From Mycolicibacterium porcinum (GTDB taxonomy: Bacteria > Actinomycetota > Actinomycetes > Mycobacteriales > Mycobacteriaceae), in contig MVIG01000011.1 in the NCBI GenBank assembly GCA_002086835.1, forward strand, positions 124,001 through 188,000: a stretch of DNA of 64,000 bases, read 5' to 3'. Within the stretch, counting starts at the first letter, position 1, and every line of letters begins with the position of its first letter. Shown here piece by piece: positions 8,358 through 17,206 of this stretch. Under the pieces are notes generated by a model. The model was given only the letters and a program-made list of their open reading frames with translations. It was not told the DNA's origin and made no database searches. The position numbers and the translations under genes are program-made.

Positions 8358-9916
8358 CGGGGAAGATCCTCCTTGGTTGCGGTCGAGTCATCGGCGGTGA
8401 GGTCGAACACGGCGAGATGGGCCAGGGCGTCCTCCTGCGAGACCTTGTGCGCCGAGCGGCGGCCGAAGATGTAGACCACCAGCCCGAGTGCGCACATGCC
8501 GACGCTGATGCTGCCTACCCACTTCATCCACTCGGCATCCCCGACCCCGGAACTGGTGAGCCATGATTTCGCGAACGAGTAGTAGACCCCGCCGATGGTG
8601 CCGAGGGTGCCGACGATCACGGTGATCCAGACGCCGACCATGCCGCCGGGGATGCGCCAGAACTTCTCGTTCTCATAGCGATCCGCGTACTTCTTGCGGG
8701 CGATGACGACCGGGATGAGGAAGAAGAACCCGGAAAGCAGCCACACGGTCGACAAGCCGCCCTGGAGGAAGATCGTCGTGTTGACCAGGCTGCTCTGTGA
8801 ATACAGGCCGACGATGAGCAGCGACGAGATGACGCCCTGGATCAGGATGGCGGACACCGGGTTACGGGTACGCGGGTTCAGATGGGTGAAGATGCGCGGC
8901 AGGTGCCGCTCCAGCCCGGATACGAAGATCAACCGCGAGTAGGCCACCTGATACGTCATCAACGCGACGACGATGATCAAGGCTAGTACGACTGCGCAGA
9001 TCTCCATCAACCCCGGGAATCCCGCGACGTCGAGCATCCCGATGACACCTGTCACGGCGTCGATCTCGGCCGTGGGCAACGCCATCATCGTGCCCAGCGT
9101 CGTCATCAGGTAGATGGCGACCAGTGCCGTCGAACCCCAGAGGATCATCCGCGGGCCGCTCTTACGCACGGACAGGAACTCCGCACCCATGTTGTACGGC
9201 GTCTCCACACCAAGCAGGTAGAGCAGCACTGTGCCATACAGGAAACCCGATACCGCGAAGTTGGGAATCGTCGCCTCGGACCAGCTGAACGGCGTCGCCG
9301 AACCGTTCTTCACCGCGAAGAGCACTCCCGAGATGAAGATCGTCAGCGCGAGGACGCCGAACACCACGAAAACGACGTTCATGATCCGTTGGTTGGCGGC
9401 CAGCTTCGCCAAAGCCAGGCCGACAACCGTCCACAGGATCACCAGTTGCAGGATGACGCTCGTCATCACGCCGAGCTCGGCGTGAAAGGCCAACAACAGG
9501 AATGAGAGCACCACCGCGGGCGATGACGCAGCATTGAGGATCACCGGCACCCACGACAGGTAGCCGCCGATGAAGCCCCAGGTCTCCCCCATCGTCCGGG
9601 TGGCCCAGATGTAGACACCGCCCTGGCCGGGCCACAGGTTGCCGAGTTCCACCACGGCCATGCCTGCGGGGACCAGAAAGGTGAGGATGCCCAGTACCCA
9701 CATGGGGATGGCGGTCCATCCACCTGTCGCCATCACCGAGGAACCGGTGATCCAACAGATGATGAAGACATAGGCCGCGGTCAGGCCGAAGGTGCTCATC
9801 ACCTTCGGCAGGATTTGTTCGGGGACCAGTTCGGTCGTCATCAGCTTGTCACGCTCTGACGGTGCCGCGGCCTCGGTCGGATTGCTCGTCGCGTGCGCGG
9901 CCAGTTCTTGTGTCAT
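8354..9916 (-). CDS. APC-family amino acid/amine permease
   Basis: A 520-residue permease with about 12 hydrophobic segments, in the amino acid-polyamine-organocation superfamily and closest in feel to glutamate:GABA antiporter-like members. The first helix follows a soluble N-terminus of about 45 residues, and a GG-containing stretch (WPGQGGVYIW) marks the usual TM2-3 region. The 4-base overlap with the copper amine oxidase gene makes an amine substrate the most likely cargo (inference). The ATPase gene lies 26 bases upstream on the same strand, so it is probably co-transcribed with the ABC genes. Confidence 0.88.
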   Translation of the reverse strand: MTQELAAHATSNPTEAAAPSERDKLMTTELVPEQILPKVMSTFGLTAAYVFIICWITGSSVMATGGWTAIPMWVLGILTFLVPAGMAVVELGNLWPGQGGVYIWATRTMGETWGFIGGYLSWVPVILNAASSPAVVLSFLLLAFHAELGVMTSVILQLVILWTVVGLALAKLAANQRIMNVVFVVFGVLALTIFISGVLFAVKNGSATPFSWSEATIPNFAVSGFLYGTVLLYLLGVETPYNMGAEFLSVRKSGPRMILWGSTALVAIYLMTTLGTMMALPTAEIDAVTGVIGMLDVAGFPGLMEICAVVLALIIVVALMTYQVAYSRLIFVSGLERHLPRIFTHLNPRTRNPVSAILIQGVISSLLIVGLYSQSSLVNTTIFLQGGLSTVWLLSGFFFLIPVVIARKKYADRYENEKFWRIPGGMVGVWITVIVGTLGTIGGVYYSFAKSWLTSSGVGDAEWMKWVGSISVGMCALGLVVYIFGRRSAHKVSQEDALAHLAVFDLTADDSTATKEDLPR

Positions 9917-9942
9917 GTGATTCGTCTCCCAATACCGTTGAT

Positions 9943-10671
9943 TCAGTTGACGATTTGTCCGTCTCGCATGCGGACGACACGGCTCGCTTCATCGGCCACC
10001 GTGGGATCGTGGGTGCTGGCGACGACCGTGACGCCCAGCGTCGAACACAGGTCACGCAGCATGCGCACCACCGTCTCCCCCGTGCGGTGGTCGAGGTTGG
10101 CCGTCGGTTCATCGGCCAGTACCAAGGTCGGGCTGCTGATCAGCGACCGTGCGATGGCGGTGCGCTGCTGTTCACCACCCGACATCTTCGTGGGCTGGTG
10201 GTGCACCCGGTGCCCGAGCCCCACCAGCTCGAGCAGTTCGGTCGCGCGCTTGCGCAACGACTTCCGGTCGTAGGGCTCGAACATCAGCGGCAGCTCGACG
10301 TTCTCGACCGCGGACAGGAACGGGATCAGGTTGTAGCTCTGGAAGATGAATCCGATGGTGTCGTGCCGCAGCGCGGCGAACTGGCTCTCCGTCAACTGTG
10401 CGGTGTCCCGTCCACTGATCGTGACGGTGCCCTTGGTCGGCCGGTCCAGCCCGCCGATGATGTTGAGCAGCGTAGACTTTCCGCTGCCGCTCGGCCCCAT
10501 CAGGCAGACGAACTCGCCCGGCATCACCTGGAGTTCGGCGGCGACGAGGGCCTTGACCACCTCGTCGCCGAGCTTGTGCAGTTTCCATACGTCGCTGACC
10601 TCGATGACGGGCTTGCTGACCTGGTCGGCGTCCTCTGATGTGGCAGCGGCGGTGTCGTGAAGTGCGGTCAT
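9943..10671 (-). CDS. ABC transporter ATP-binding protein (MacB/LolD type)
   Basis: A 242-residue ATPase with Walker A GPSGSGKST near residues 59-67, a Q-loop FQSYNLIPF, signature MSGGEQQR near 163, Walker B LVLADEPTANLD and a late His switch (STHD). This group partners FtsX-type permeases in lipoprotein release, peptide or drug export, or stress-response systems. The two FtsX-type permeases directly upstream (7 bases between genes) are its partners. The downstream amine permease and oxidase are unexpected neighbours for such a system. Confidence 0.93.
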   Translation of the reverse strand: MTALHDTAAATSEDADQVSKPVIEVSDVWKLHKLGDEVVKALVAAELQVMPGEFVCLMGPSGSGKSTLLNIIGGLDRPTKGTVTISGRDTAQLTESQFAALRHDTIGFIFQSYNLIPFLSAVENVELPLMFEPYDRKSLRKRATELLELVGLGHRVHHQPTKMSGGEQQRTAIARSLISSPTLVLADEPTANLDHRTGETVVRMLRDLCSTLGVTVVASTHDPTVADEASRVVRMRDGQIVN

Positions 10672-10678
10672 GTTCGGC

Positions 10679-11311
10679 TCAGCCTCCCGAGGTGAGGGAT
10701 CGGATGGGTGGACGTGATGCGGCGTTGAAGGTGGGCACGAAACTTGTTGCGACCGCGGCCGCGACGCTGACCCCGATGGCGATTGCCGCGCCTACTGCCA
10801 GTCCTGAGTAGGACACCCCGGTGGGTGCCAGGCCCACCAGCGCGACCACGATGCCGGTGACACCAGCGCAGACCGCACCGAGCAGCGAGCCCAGGACTGC
10901 GGCCACCACCGGTTCGACGAGGAGAGCGGCGATCACGGGGGCGCGGGGTACGCCGTTGGCTCCGAGCACCCCGAGTTCACGGGTACGGTGCGCCACGGTG
11001 CGCGTGGTGGCCACCGCGACTTCCACCACCCCGACGAGCAGCACGGTGACCGCGATCAGGATCACCGCCCGGTTGATCTCCTCGGCGTGCCCCAGTGCTG
11101 CCGACTGCGCGCGGATCCCCGACGACATACCGAACACCAGCACCACCAGGAAGGCCCCGGTGGCCGTGGTCACCACCGGCAACACCATCTCGCGGATCCG
11201 CCGCCGGGCGGACAGCCAGCCGTAGGCCAGGCCCTTGCTGGTCACCTGCCACCTATTGCTCGCGCCGGCGCTCGTCATCTGCCATCTGTTCCTCGCGCCA
11301 GCGCTCGTCAC
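10679..11311 (-). CDS. FtsX-like ABC transporter permease (short)
   Basis: A permease of about 210 residues with a cytoplasmic N-terminal helix, a first membrane segment near residues 39-58 and three more in the C-terminal FtsX domain, ending RPPIRSLTSGG. It lacks the large extracellular domain of MacB. Its GTG overlaps the upstream permease's stop (GTGA, 11308-11311). Two further in-frame starts, ATG 11278 and GTG 11245, arise from a 33-base tandem duplication. The N-terminus therefore repeats (V/M)TS-G and NRWQ, and the ancestral start is probably GTG 11245 (VTSKGLAYGWL). It likely forms a heterodimer with the longer permease. Confidence 0.82.
   Translation of the reverse strand: MTSAGARNRWQMTSAGASNRWQVTSKGLAYGWLSARRRIREMVLPVVTTATGAFLVVLVFGMSSGIRAQSAALGHAEEINRAVILIAVTVLLVGVVEVAVATTRTVAHRTRELGVLGANGVPRAPVIAALLVEPVVAAVLGSLLGAVCAGVTGIVVALVGLAPTGVSYSGLAVGAAIAIGVSVAAAVATSFVPTFNAASRPPIRSLTSGG
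11246..11311 (-). repeat. 33-base tandem duplication carrying start codons
   Basis: Two consecutive near-identical 33-base units (11311-11279 and 11278-11246) each begin with a start codon (GTG, then ATG) and encode TSAGARNRWQ and TSAGASNRWQ. The next codon, GTG 11245, begins the unrepeated body. The unit is a multiple of three, so all three starts stay in frame. Confidence 0.85.
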
Positions 11312-12501
11312 CGTGCCCCCAGGAGGTCGACCGGACGTTGCTGCAGGAGCCTGTGCACGGGCACCAGGGCGCCGACGATGGCCATCGCGGGTAGGAACGC
11401 GGCCACCATTCCGGCCGCCTGGGCCCATGCGGTCAGTGTGGCGATCTCCGAGATGACCAGTGCCACAGCGATTCCCGCGCCGATCACGCCGACCGCGTAG
11501 GCCGCCACAAAGACGATCGCCGATTCGACCAGGAAGAAGTACAGCACCTCGTCGGCGAGGCCGATGCTGCTCATGATCCCGAATTCGCGTTTGCGTTCGG
11601 CGACTGCGGCCAGGAAAGACGAGACCGCGATGACGAATCCCAGAGCGAGCCCGATGGTCGAGATCAGGCCCAGGGTCGAGCCGGTGACCTGCCCCGAGAA
11701 CAGCGCCGAGAACTTCTGCTCGAAGCTCAGTGGACCCGATCCGCCTACCGTGTCGTAGATCAGGCCGTGGCCGCCGGGCGCCGGTTGCACCGACGGGTCG
11801 GCCGTGGCAGGCAACCCCACGGCGGCTCCGAAGGTCTGCGCCAGGTCACGGCGATGTTCGTCGCCCGGCGGTGCGGTGACCGTCCACCAGCCGTTGTCGC
11901 CGACGAGGAGCCGCGCCAATGCGGGCGCCACGGTCATCGACTCCCCCGAGCCCGAGACCTTCGCGGTGAGCGGCAGCGCCCCCACGTCGATCACCTCTCC
12001 GGACGCGACCCCCAATCGGCCGGCCAGTCCGGAGCCCAAAACTGCCTCGCCAGAAGGCACTTCGTCACTACCGCGCAGCGATACCGCAGCGCCGTCGATC
12101 ACCGTCACACCGGAGATCGTCATCCGGCCGTGCCAGCCGTCAGGCAGGTCGAACGCCGGAGGTGGCCCATCGGCGACCAGGGCGCGGGCCTCGTTGTCAT
12201 AGTGCACCCCGGCCGCGGGCACCGCCCACAACTGGGCATCACCCAGTACATCGACGACCGAATCGGCCCCGGTGATCGCAAAGCTCGCCGAGATGGTGCG
12301 CACCACGGTGACGCAGGCAATGGCCAGCGCGATCCCGAGCACCGACAACACAAACCGTTCGGGCCGGCGACGAATGTTGGCCAGCGCGAATCGAATCAGG
12401 CACCCGAAAGTGCCTCCGGTCCGCCCCGCAGTGGTCGCGATCTCCGGCGATCGACAGGCTGTGGATGCTTGAGACGAAGGTATCGAAGCTACGGTCTCCA
12501 C
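11308..12501 (-). CDS. FtsX/MacB-type ABC transporter permease
   Basis: A 397-residue permease with an N-terminal membrane helix near residues 46-68 preceded by FALANIRRRPERF, then an extracellular domain of about 190 residues (MacB periplasmic-core-like), then a C-terminal FtsX domain with three helices and the cytoplasmic stretch AERKREFGIMSSIG. It is the first gene of the operon running through the ATPase, APC permease and amine oxidase. The stated start (ATG 12501) leaves a 36-residue hydrophilic leader with no clear ribosome site. A GGAGG at about codon 30 hints that translation may begin further in, at a non-standard codon. Confidence 0.85.
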   Translation of the reverse strand: METVASIPSSQASTACRSPEIATTAGRTGGTFGCLIRFALANIRRRPERFVLSVLGIALAIACVTVVRTISASFAITGADSVVDVLGDAQLWAVPAAGVHYDNEARALVADGPPPAFDLPDGWHGRMTISGVTVIDGAAVSLRGSDEVPSGEAVLGSGLAGRLGVASGEVIDVGALPLTAKVSGSGESMTVAPALARLLVGDNGWWTVTAPPGDEHRRDLAQTFGAAVGLPATADPSVQPAPGGHGLIYDTVGGSGPLSFEQKFSALFSGQVTGSTLGLISTIGLALGFVIAVSSFLAAVAERKREFGIMSSIGLADEVLYFFLVESAIVFVAAYAVGVIGAGIAVALVISEIATLTAWAQAAGMVAAFLPAMAIVGALVPVHRLLQQRPVDLLGAR

Positions 12502-12646
12502 AGTGGGGAATGCTGCGAGCCGTGTGTTTCACCCGTAGCAGTTCGCGGTGTCACGCGAGTTAACACCCGCTGTTGGGCGTTACGTCATGATGTCGCCGAC
12601 ACAACGGATTTCGTCGCCGTCCTTGGAAGACGGCTTCAAAAACGAC
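12502..12646. other. Intergenic region upstream of the ABC/amine oxidase operon
   Basis: These 145 bases hold no gene. A small hairpin (GCCGTC/GACGGC, 12616-12634) lies just beyond the stop of the amidase gene and may help end its transcript. The rest should contain the promoter of the minus-strand ABC/amine oxidase operon, but I see no convincing -35/-10 pair. Confidence 0.4.
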
Positions 12647-14128
12647 CTATTTCACCGCTTTTCGCGCCCGTTTGCGTGGCGCCGGCGCGGGATCCTGAAT
12701 GCGTGGCCAGGGCCTGGCCTCCTCGAGCTCGTAGGCCAGTTCCAGCAGCAGGGCTTCACGACCGCGGGTCGTCGACAGCATCATCCCCGCGGGCAGGCCG
12801 CTCGCCGTCTGGGCCAGGGGCAGCGAGATCGCCGGATCTCCGGTGGCGTTCTGCAACGGGGTGAAGGCCACCCAGCCCAGCAGCCGGTCGATGATCTGCT
12901 CGTAATCCGCCGTCGGGTCGAGCCGGCCGATCTCCAGGGTGGGCTCGGCCAAGGTTGGCATGAGCACCGCGTCATAGCTGTTCGACAGGTGCTCGGTGAT
13001 GCGCCGCGACCGGGCCAGCCGGGCGATCGCCGCCGGGACCCGATACAGGTTGCGCGAGGCGTGGTGTTCCAGGCCGAGGGTCAGGTTGTCCAGCTTGTCG
13101 CGATCGAAACTCGGGCCGAAGGATCGCTTCCCGCCGCGCACGAGCGCGTATGCCAGGAATGCCCAGTAGAGCAGGAAGTCGTCCTTGAACCGGGTCTGCA
13201 CCGGATTGCCGATCACCGTGATCTGGTGGCCGAGTTCCTCGAGCAGAGCAGCGGTCTTGTGGGTCAGCTCGGTCATCTCGGCACCGGCGTCGTGCACGAC
13301 GGACTGCGTGCACACCGCGATGCGCAGGCGCTGTTTGCCCGGGCGGCTGACGTCGCCGATCGGCGGCAGCTTCGGGTTGCGGTAGACGCGTTCCATCTCC
13401 CGCAACAGAGCTGCGGTGTCACGCACCGATCGGGTGAGCACTCCGTCGGACACGATCCTCAGCGGCATCATCCGCATGTCCTTGTCCTGCGGCAGGCGGC
13501 CCCGGGTGGGCTTGAGGCCGACCAAGCCGTTGCAGGCGGCGGGGATGCGGATCGAGCCGCCCCCGTCGTTGGCGTGGGCGATCGGAACCACCCCTGCCGC
13601 GACGAAGGCCCCCGAGCCTGACGAGGACGCACCGGCGGTGTACGCAGGGTTCCACGGGTTGCGGACCGGACCCAGTCGGGGATGCTCGCACGACGCGCTG
13701 AAGCCGAACTCCGAGAGCCGGGTCTTGCCAAGCGGCACCAACCCGGTGGCCAGGTAGGCGCGGGCGAAGTCGCCGTTGGCCGGTTCCGGCCGGGGCTCCC
13801 ACGCGTCGGTGCCGCGCATGGTCGGCATGCCTTCGACCGCGGCGTTGTCCTTGACGAAGGTCGGTACACCGTCGAAGAACCCGCCGTAGCTGCTGGGAGC
13901 GGCGCCTCGGGCGTGGGCTCGGTCGAAGGCTTCGAAGGCCAGGCCGTTGAGGGTCGGATTGACCGCCTCGACCCGCGCGATGGCCGCCTCGATCAGGTCG
14001 GCTGCCGATACCCGTCCGGCCCGCAGTTCCTCCACCAGGCCGACGGCGTCGTGCTCGCCGAGGGCATCGTCGCCGAAGGCGCTCAGACGAGTCGGGGCTT
14101 TACGCGCGGGGCGCGGACTGCTGGTCAC
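12647..14128 (-). CDS. amiC: Amidase signature family enzyme (AmiC-like)
   Basis: A 493-residue amidase that hydrolyses an unknown carboxamide. The Ser-cisSer-Lys triad is visible: lysine in FVKDNAAVEGMP near residue 92, cis-serine in GASSSGSGA near 167, and the nucleophile in DGGGSIRIPA near 190. Position next to rpsB-tsf matches Rv2888c (amiC) of M. tuberculosis, which supports orthology. The C-terminus is basic (RKRARKAVK). The LLM oxidoreductase gene lies 22 bases upstream on the same strand, so the two may be co-transcribed. Confidence 0.9.
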   Translation of the reverse strand: MTSSPRPARKAPTRLSAFGDDALGEHDAVGLVEELRAGRVSAADLIEAAIARVEAVNPTLNGLAFEAFDRAHARGAAPSSYGGFFDGVPTFVKDNAAVEGMPTMRGTDAWEPRPEPANGDFARAYLATGLVPLGKTRLSEFGFSASCEHPRLGPVRNPWNPAYTAGASSSGSGAFVAAGVVPIAHANDGGGSIRIPAACNGLVGLKPTRGRLPQDKDMRMMPLRIVSDGVLTRSVRDTAALLREMERVYRNPKLPPIGDVSRPGKQRLRIAVCTQSVVHDAGAEMTELTHKTAALLEELGHQITVIGNPVQTRFKDDFLLYWAFLAYALVRGGKRSFGPSFDRDKLDNLTLGLEHHASRNLYRVPAAIARLARSRRITEHLSNSYDAVLMPTLAEPTLEIGRLDPTADYEQIIDRLLGWVAFTPLQNATGDPAISLPLAQTASGLPAGMMLSTTRGREALLLELAYELEEARPWPRIQDPAPAPRKRARKAVK

Positions 14129-14150
14129 GTTGCGACGCTAGCAGCCGCCG

Positions 14151-15005
14151 TCACTGCGTCCGAGCCACGCTCTGCAGCGCGGCCAGATGCTCGTCGACAG
14201 TCCGCAGGCCCGCACCCATGGTGTTCACCGTGACGTGGGTGGCTCCGGCGGCGGCCCACGCCGCGATGTCCGCTGCCGCCTTGTCCGGGTCGCCGGCCCA
14301 GGTGACGCGGCCCTCCATCCCGATCTTCGCCGGATCGCGTTCGGCAGACAGGGCGGCGCGCTCGACCCGCGCCTTGGCCTCCTCGAGCTCGGCGCCGGGG
14401 CCGACCATGGGGAACCAGCCATCGCCCAGCCGGCCGGCCCGCTCCAGTGCCCGGGCCGAGGCCGCTCCGAACCACACCGGGATGGGCCGCTGCACGGGCA
14501 ACGGCGCCAGGCCGGCGCCGGTCACCCGGTGGTAACGCCCCTCGAACGTGACCGACGATTCGGTCCACAGCCGTCGCATCAGCTCGACCTGCTCCTCGGA
14601 CCGCTTGCCGCGGTTCCCGAAATCCTCGCCGAGCGCCTCGTACTCCACCGCATTCCAGCCCAGCCCGATACCCAGGCGCAGCCGCCCACCCGTGAGCAGG
14701 TCGACCTCGGCGGCCTGCTTGGCCACCAGTACGGCTTGGCGCTGCGGCAGGATCACCACTCCGGTCACCAATTCCAACGAGGTGACGGCGGCCAGGTAAC
14801 CGAACATCACCATGGGCTCGTGGAAGGTGGTGTACAGGTCGTAGGGCCCCGCCCAGTCCCGGTGGACGGCCGGATCGGCGCCGACGACGTGGTCGTAGGC
14901 CAGGATGTGGGTGAAGCCCAGTTCCTCCACACGCTGGCCGTATGCGCGCACGGCTCCCGGATCTCCGCCGAGTTCCGTCTGCGGAAACACCACACCTACG
15001 CGCAT
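14151..15005 (-). CDS. LLM-class F420-dependent oxidoreductase
   Basis: A 284-residue luciferase-like monooxygenase-fold protein of the kind that uses coenzyme F420 in actinobacteria. Family features are the N-terminal beta strand RVGVVFPQTELGG, an AYDHVVG stretch near residue 32, LVTGVVILPQRQ near 75, and GRLRLGIGLGWNAVEYEALG near 98-117. I start at ATG 15005, preceded by GGAGGTGAC; 35 more codons are open upstream but lack a ribosome site. The substrate is unknown. It lies between amiC and tsf, where M. tuberculosis has no such gene as I recall, so it may be an insertion. Confidence 0.85.
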   Translation of the reverse strand: MRVGVVFPQTELGGDPGAVRAYGQRVEELGFTHILAYDHVVGADPAVHRDWAGPYDLYTTFHEPMVMFGYLAAVTSLELVTGVVILPQRQAVLVAKQAAEVDLLTGGRLRLGIGLGWNAVEYEALGEDFGNRGKRSEEQVELMRRLWTESSVTFEGRYHRVTGAGLAPLPVQRPIPVWFGAASARALERAGRLGDGWFPMVGPGAELEEAKARVERAALSAERDPAKIGMEGRVTWAGDPDKAAADIAAWAAAGATHVTVNTMGAGLRTVDEHLAALQSVARTQ

Positions 15006-15117
15006 GTCACCTCCATCACCACTCCCCAACCCATTCGTACCTGCCACACTCCCACATCGGCAAAGCCCCTCGCCCCCGCGTGAGCAACTACCCGGCACCG
15101 ACCGTGTCACGAATGAA

Positions 15118-15164
15118 CAAAACCCCGCGCTTTCCGGGATCGCCGGAATGAGCGCGGGGTTTTG
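15118..15164 (-). terminator. Terminator of the rpsB-tsf operon
   Basis: A 13-bp perfect inverted repeat (CAAAACCCCGCGC / GCGCGGGGTTTTG) encloses a second 6-bp stem (TTCCGG/CCGGAA). On the minus strand the hairpin ends in GGTTTTGTT, a classic Rho-independent signal about 70 bases beyond the tsf stop. Confidence 0.88.
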
Positions 15165-15230
15165 CGACGGGCGGCGCCGACGGCCGAGCCGTCAATCGGG
15201 TGTGATGTGCCGCCCGAGCCTTCTGGCGGG

Positions 15231-16058
15231 TCAGGCCTGGCCGACCTCGAACCGGACGAAGCGGGTCACGGTGACACCGGCCTCGTCCAGCAGTGCCTTG
15301 ACGGTCTTCTTGTTGTCGGACACCGACGGCTGGTCCAGCAGCACGACATCCTTGTAGAAGCCCGTGACGCGACCTTCGATGATCTTGGGCAGCGCCTGCT
15401 CGGGCTTGCCCTCTTCCTTCGCGGTCTCCTCGGCGATACGCCGCTCGTTGGCGACGATGTCGGCCGGGACGTCCTCACGGGTGAGGTACTTGGCCTTGAG
15501 CGCAGCGATCTGCAGGGCGACCGCGTGAGCGGCCTCCTTGCCCTTGTCCGCGTCGCCGGCGGTGTACTCCACCAGCACGCCGACGGCCGGCGGCAGGTCC
15601 GCGGCACGCTTGTGCAGGTAGGTCTCGACCGTGCCGTCGAAGTAGGCGGCGCGACGCAGCTCCAGCTTCTCGCCGATCTTCGCGGAAAGGTCCGCGATGG
15701 CCTGCTCGACCGTGGCGTCCCCGACCTTGGCGGCCTTGAGGGCGTCCGCGTCGCTGACCTTCGCGGCGGCCGCGGCGGCCACGACCTGGTTGGCGAGCTC
15801 CTGGAATTCGGCGTTCTTGGCGACGAAGTCGGTCTCGGAGTTCAGCTCGATGAGCGCGCCGTCCTTGGCCGCGACCAGGCCCTCGGCGGTGGCGCGCTCA
15901 GCGCGCTTGCCGACGTCCTTGGCGCCCTTGATACGGAGCAACTCGACGGCCTTGTCGAAATCGCCGTCCGACTCGGCCAGCGCGTTCTTGCAGTCCATCA
16001 TGCCGGAGCCGGTCAGCTCCCGGAGGCGCTTGACGTCGGCAGCGGTGTAGTTAGCCAT
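15231..16058 (-). CDS. tsf: Elongation factor Ts
   Basis: EF-Ts is the guanine-nucleotide exchange factor for EF-Tu in translation. The 275-residue length is normal. The N-terminal UBA-like domain ([24 protein letters not shown]) and the motif [13 protein letters not shown] near residues 76-88 are standard. It follows rpsB by 18 bases, the usual bacterial order, and is followed by a strong terminator. Housekeeping gene with no visible oddities. Confidence 0.98.
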   Translation of the reverse strand: MANYTAADVKRLRELTGSGMMDCKNALAESDGDFDKAVELLRIKGAKDVGKRAERATAEGLVAAKDGALIELNSETDFVAKNAEFQELANQVVAAAAAAKVSDADALKAAKVGDATVEQAIADLSAKIGEKLELRRAAYFDGTVETYLHKRAADLPPAVGVLVEYTAGDADKGKEAAHAVALQIAALKAKYLTREDVPADIVANERRIAEETAKEEGKPEQALPKIIEGRVTGFYKDVVLLDQPSVSDNKKTVKALLDEAGVTVTRFVRFEVGQA

Positions 16059-16076
16059 GTAAGACTTCTCCTGGAA

Positions 16077-16907
16077 TTACGAAGCGTCAGTGGATGTTTC
16101 GGGTGCGGCAGCGGCCTCACCCTCGGCGGTGCCTGCGGTCGCACCGGCCAGCAGCTCCTGCTCCCACTCGGCGAGCGGCTCAGCACCCTCGGCGTCCTGC
16201 TTCTCGCCGGCACCCTGGCCGGCGCGGGCCTGCAGGCCCTCGGCCACCGCGGAGGCGACAACCTTGGTCAGCAGGGCAGCCGAACGGATCGCATCGTCGT
16301 TGCCCGGGATCGGGTAGTTGACCTGGTCGGGATCGCAGTTGGTGTCCAGGATCGCGATGACCGGGATGCCCAGCTTGATGGCCTCGTTGACCGCCAGGTG
16401 CTCCTTGTTGGTGTCGACGACCCAGATCGCCGAAGGCACCTTCTGCATGTCCCGGATACCGCCGAGGCTGCGCTCAAGCTTGTTCTTCTCACGCGTGAGC
16501 ATGAGGATTTCCTTCTTGGTGCGACCCTCGAAGCCACCGGTCTGCTCCATGGCCTCGAGTTCCTTGAGGCGCTGCAGGCGCTTGTGCACGGTGGAGAAGT
16601 TGGTGAGCATGCCGCCCAGCCAGCGCTGGTTCACGTAGGGCATGCCGACGCGGGTGGCCTCTTCGGCGATGGACTCCTGCGCCTGCTTCTTGGTGCCGAC
16701 GAACAGGATGGTGCCGCCGTGGGCAACCGTCTCCTTGACGAACTCGTAGGCCTTGTCGATGTAGGTCAGCGTCTGCTGCAGATCGATGATGTAGATGCCA
16801 TTGCGGTCGGTGAAGATGAACCGCTTCATCTTGGGGTTCCAGCGTCGGGTCTGATGCCCGAAGTGAGCGCCGCTGTCCAGCAGCTGCTTCATGGTCACAA
16901 CAGCCAT
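16077..16907 (-). CDS. rpsB: 30S ribosomal protein S2
   Basis: S2 binds the 30S head-body junction and is needed for S1 recruitment in many bacteria. The sequence starts [32 protein letters not shown], continues through the usual [12 protein letters not shown] near residue 104, and ends in an Ala/Glu-rich tail of about 45 residues typical of actinobacteria. AAAGGA precedes the ATG by 6 bases. First gene of the rpsB-tsf operon. Confidence 0.98.
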   Translation of the reverse strand: MAVVTMKQLLDSGAHFGHQTRRWNPKMKRFIFTDRNGIYIIDLQQTLTYIDKAYEFVKETVAHGGTILFVGTKKQAQESIAEEATRVGMPYVNQRWLGGMLTNFSTVHKRLQRLKELEAMEQTGGFEGRTKKEILMLTREKNKLERSLGGIRDMQKVPSAIWVVDTNKEHLAVNEAIKLGIPVIAILDTNCDPDQVNYPIPGNDDAIRSAALLTKVVASAVAEGLQARAGQGAGEKQDAEGAEPLAEWEQELLAGATAGTAEGEAAAAPETSTDAS

Positions 16908-17206
16908 GAACTCGTTCCTTTATGTGTCGGTTGTCGCCCGGCGTCGGGTGATGCCAGGCCCTGGTGCCCGCTGGTTGCCGAACCCGATCTGGGAAATACC
17001 AGGTCAGGACCGTCGGCATCCGGGTACGACCCCGTTGAGGCAGTCGAATGCGCAGACACGCGAAGTCAGCCCGCTAGCGAGCTGCGGGTAGAAGTTTACA
17101 CGCTGCTGGGAGGTGCTTTTACCACGCGGCGAAGCCGGCCGCATTCATCCACAGCCACCGGTTTGGGGCTTTCGTCCCGCCCTGCCGCAGCGCTGGACTT
17201 GAGGGT
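16908..17206. promoter_or_regulatory. Divergent promoter region and rpsB leader
   Basis: This 299-base region between rpsB (minus) and the M23 peptidase gene (plus) holds no gene. On the rpsB side there are several short dyads, for example CCCGC/GCGGG at about 17070-17090 and CCCG/CGGG pairs at 16940-16990. These would fold in a long leader and could serve S2 autoregulation, which is known in other bacteria; this is inference. A TGTAAACTT at about 17093-17101 (minus strand) is a possible -10. No confident -35 was found. Confidence 0.4.
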
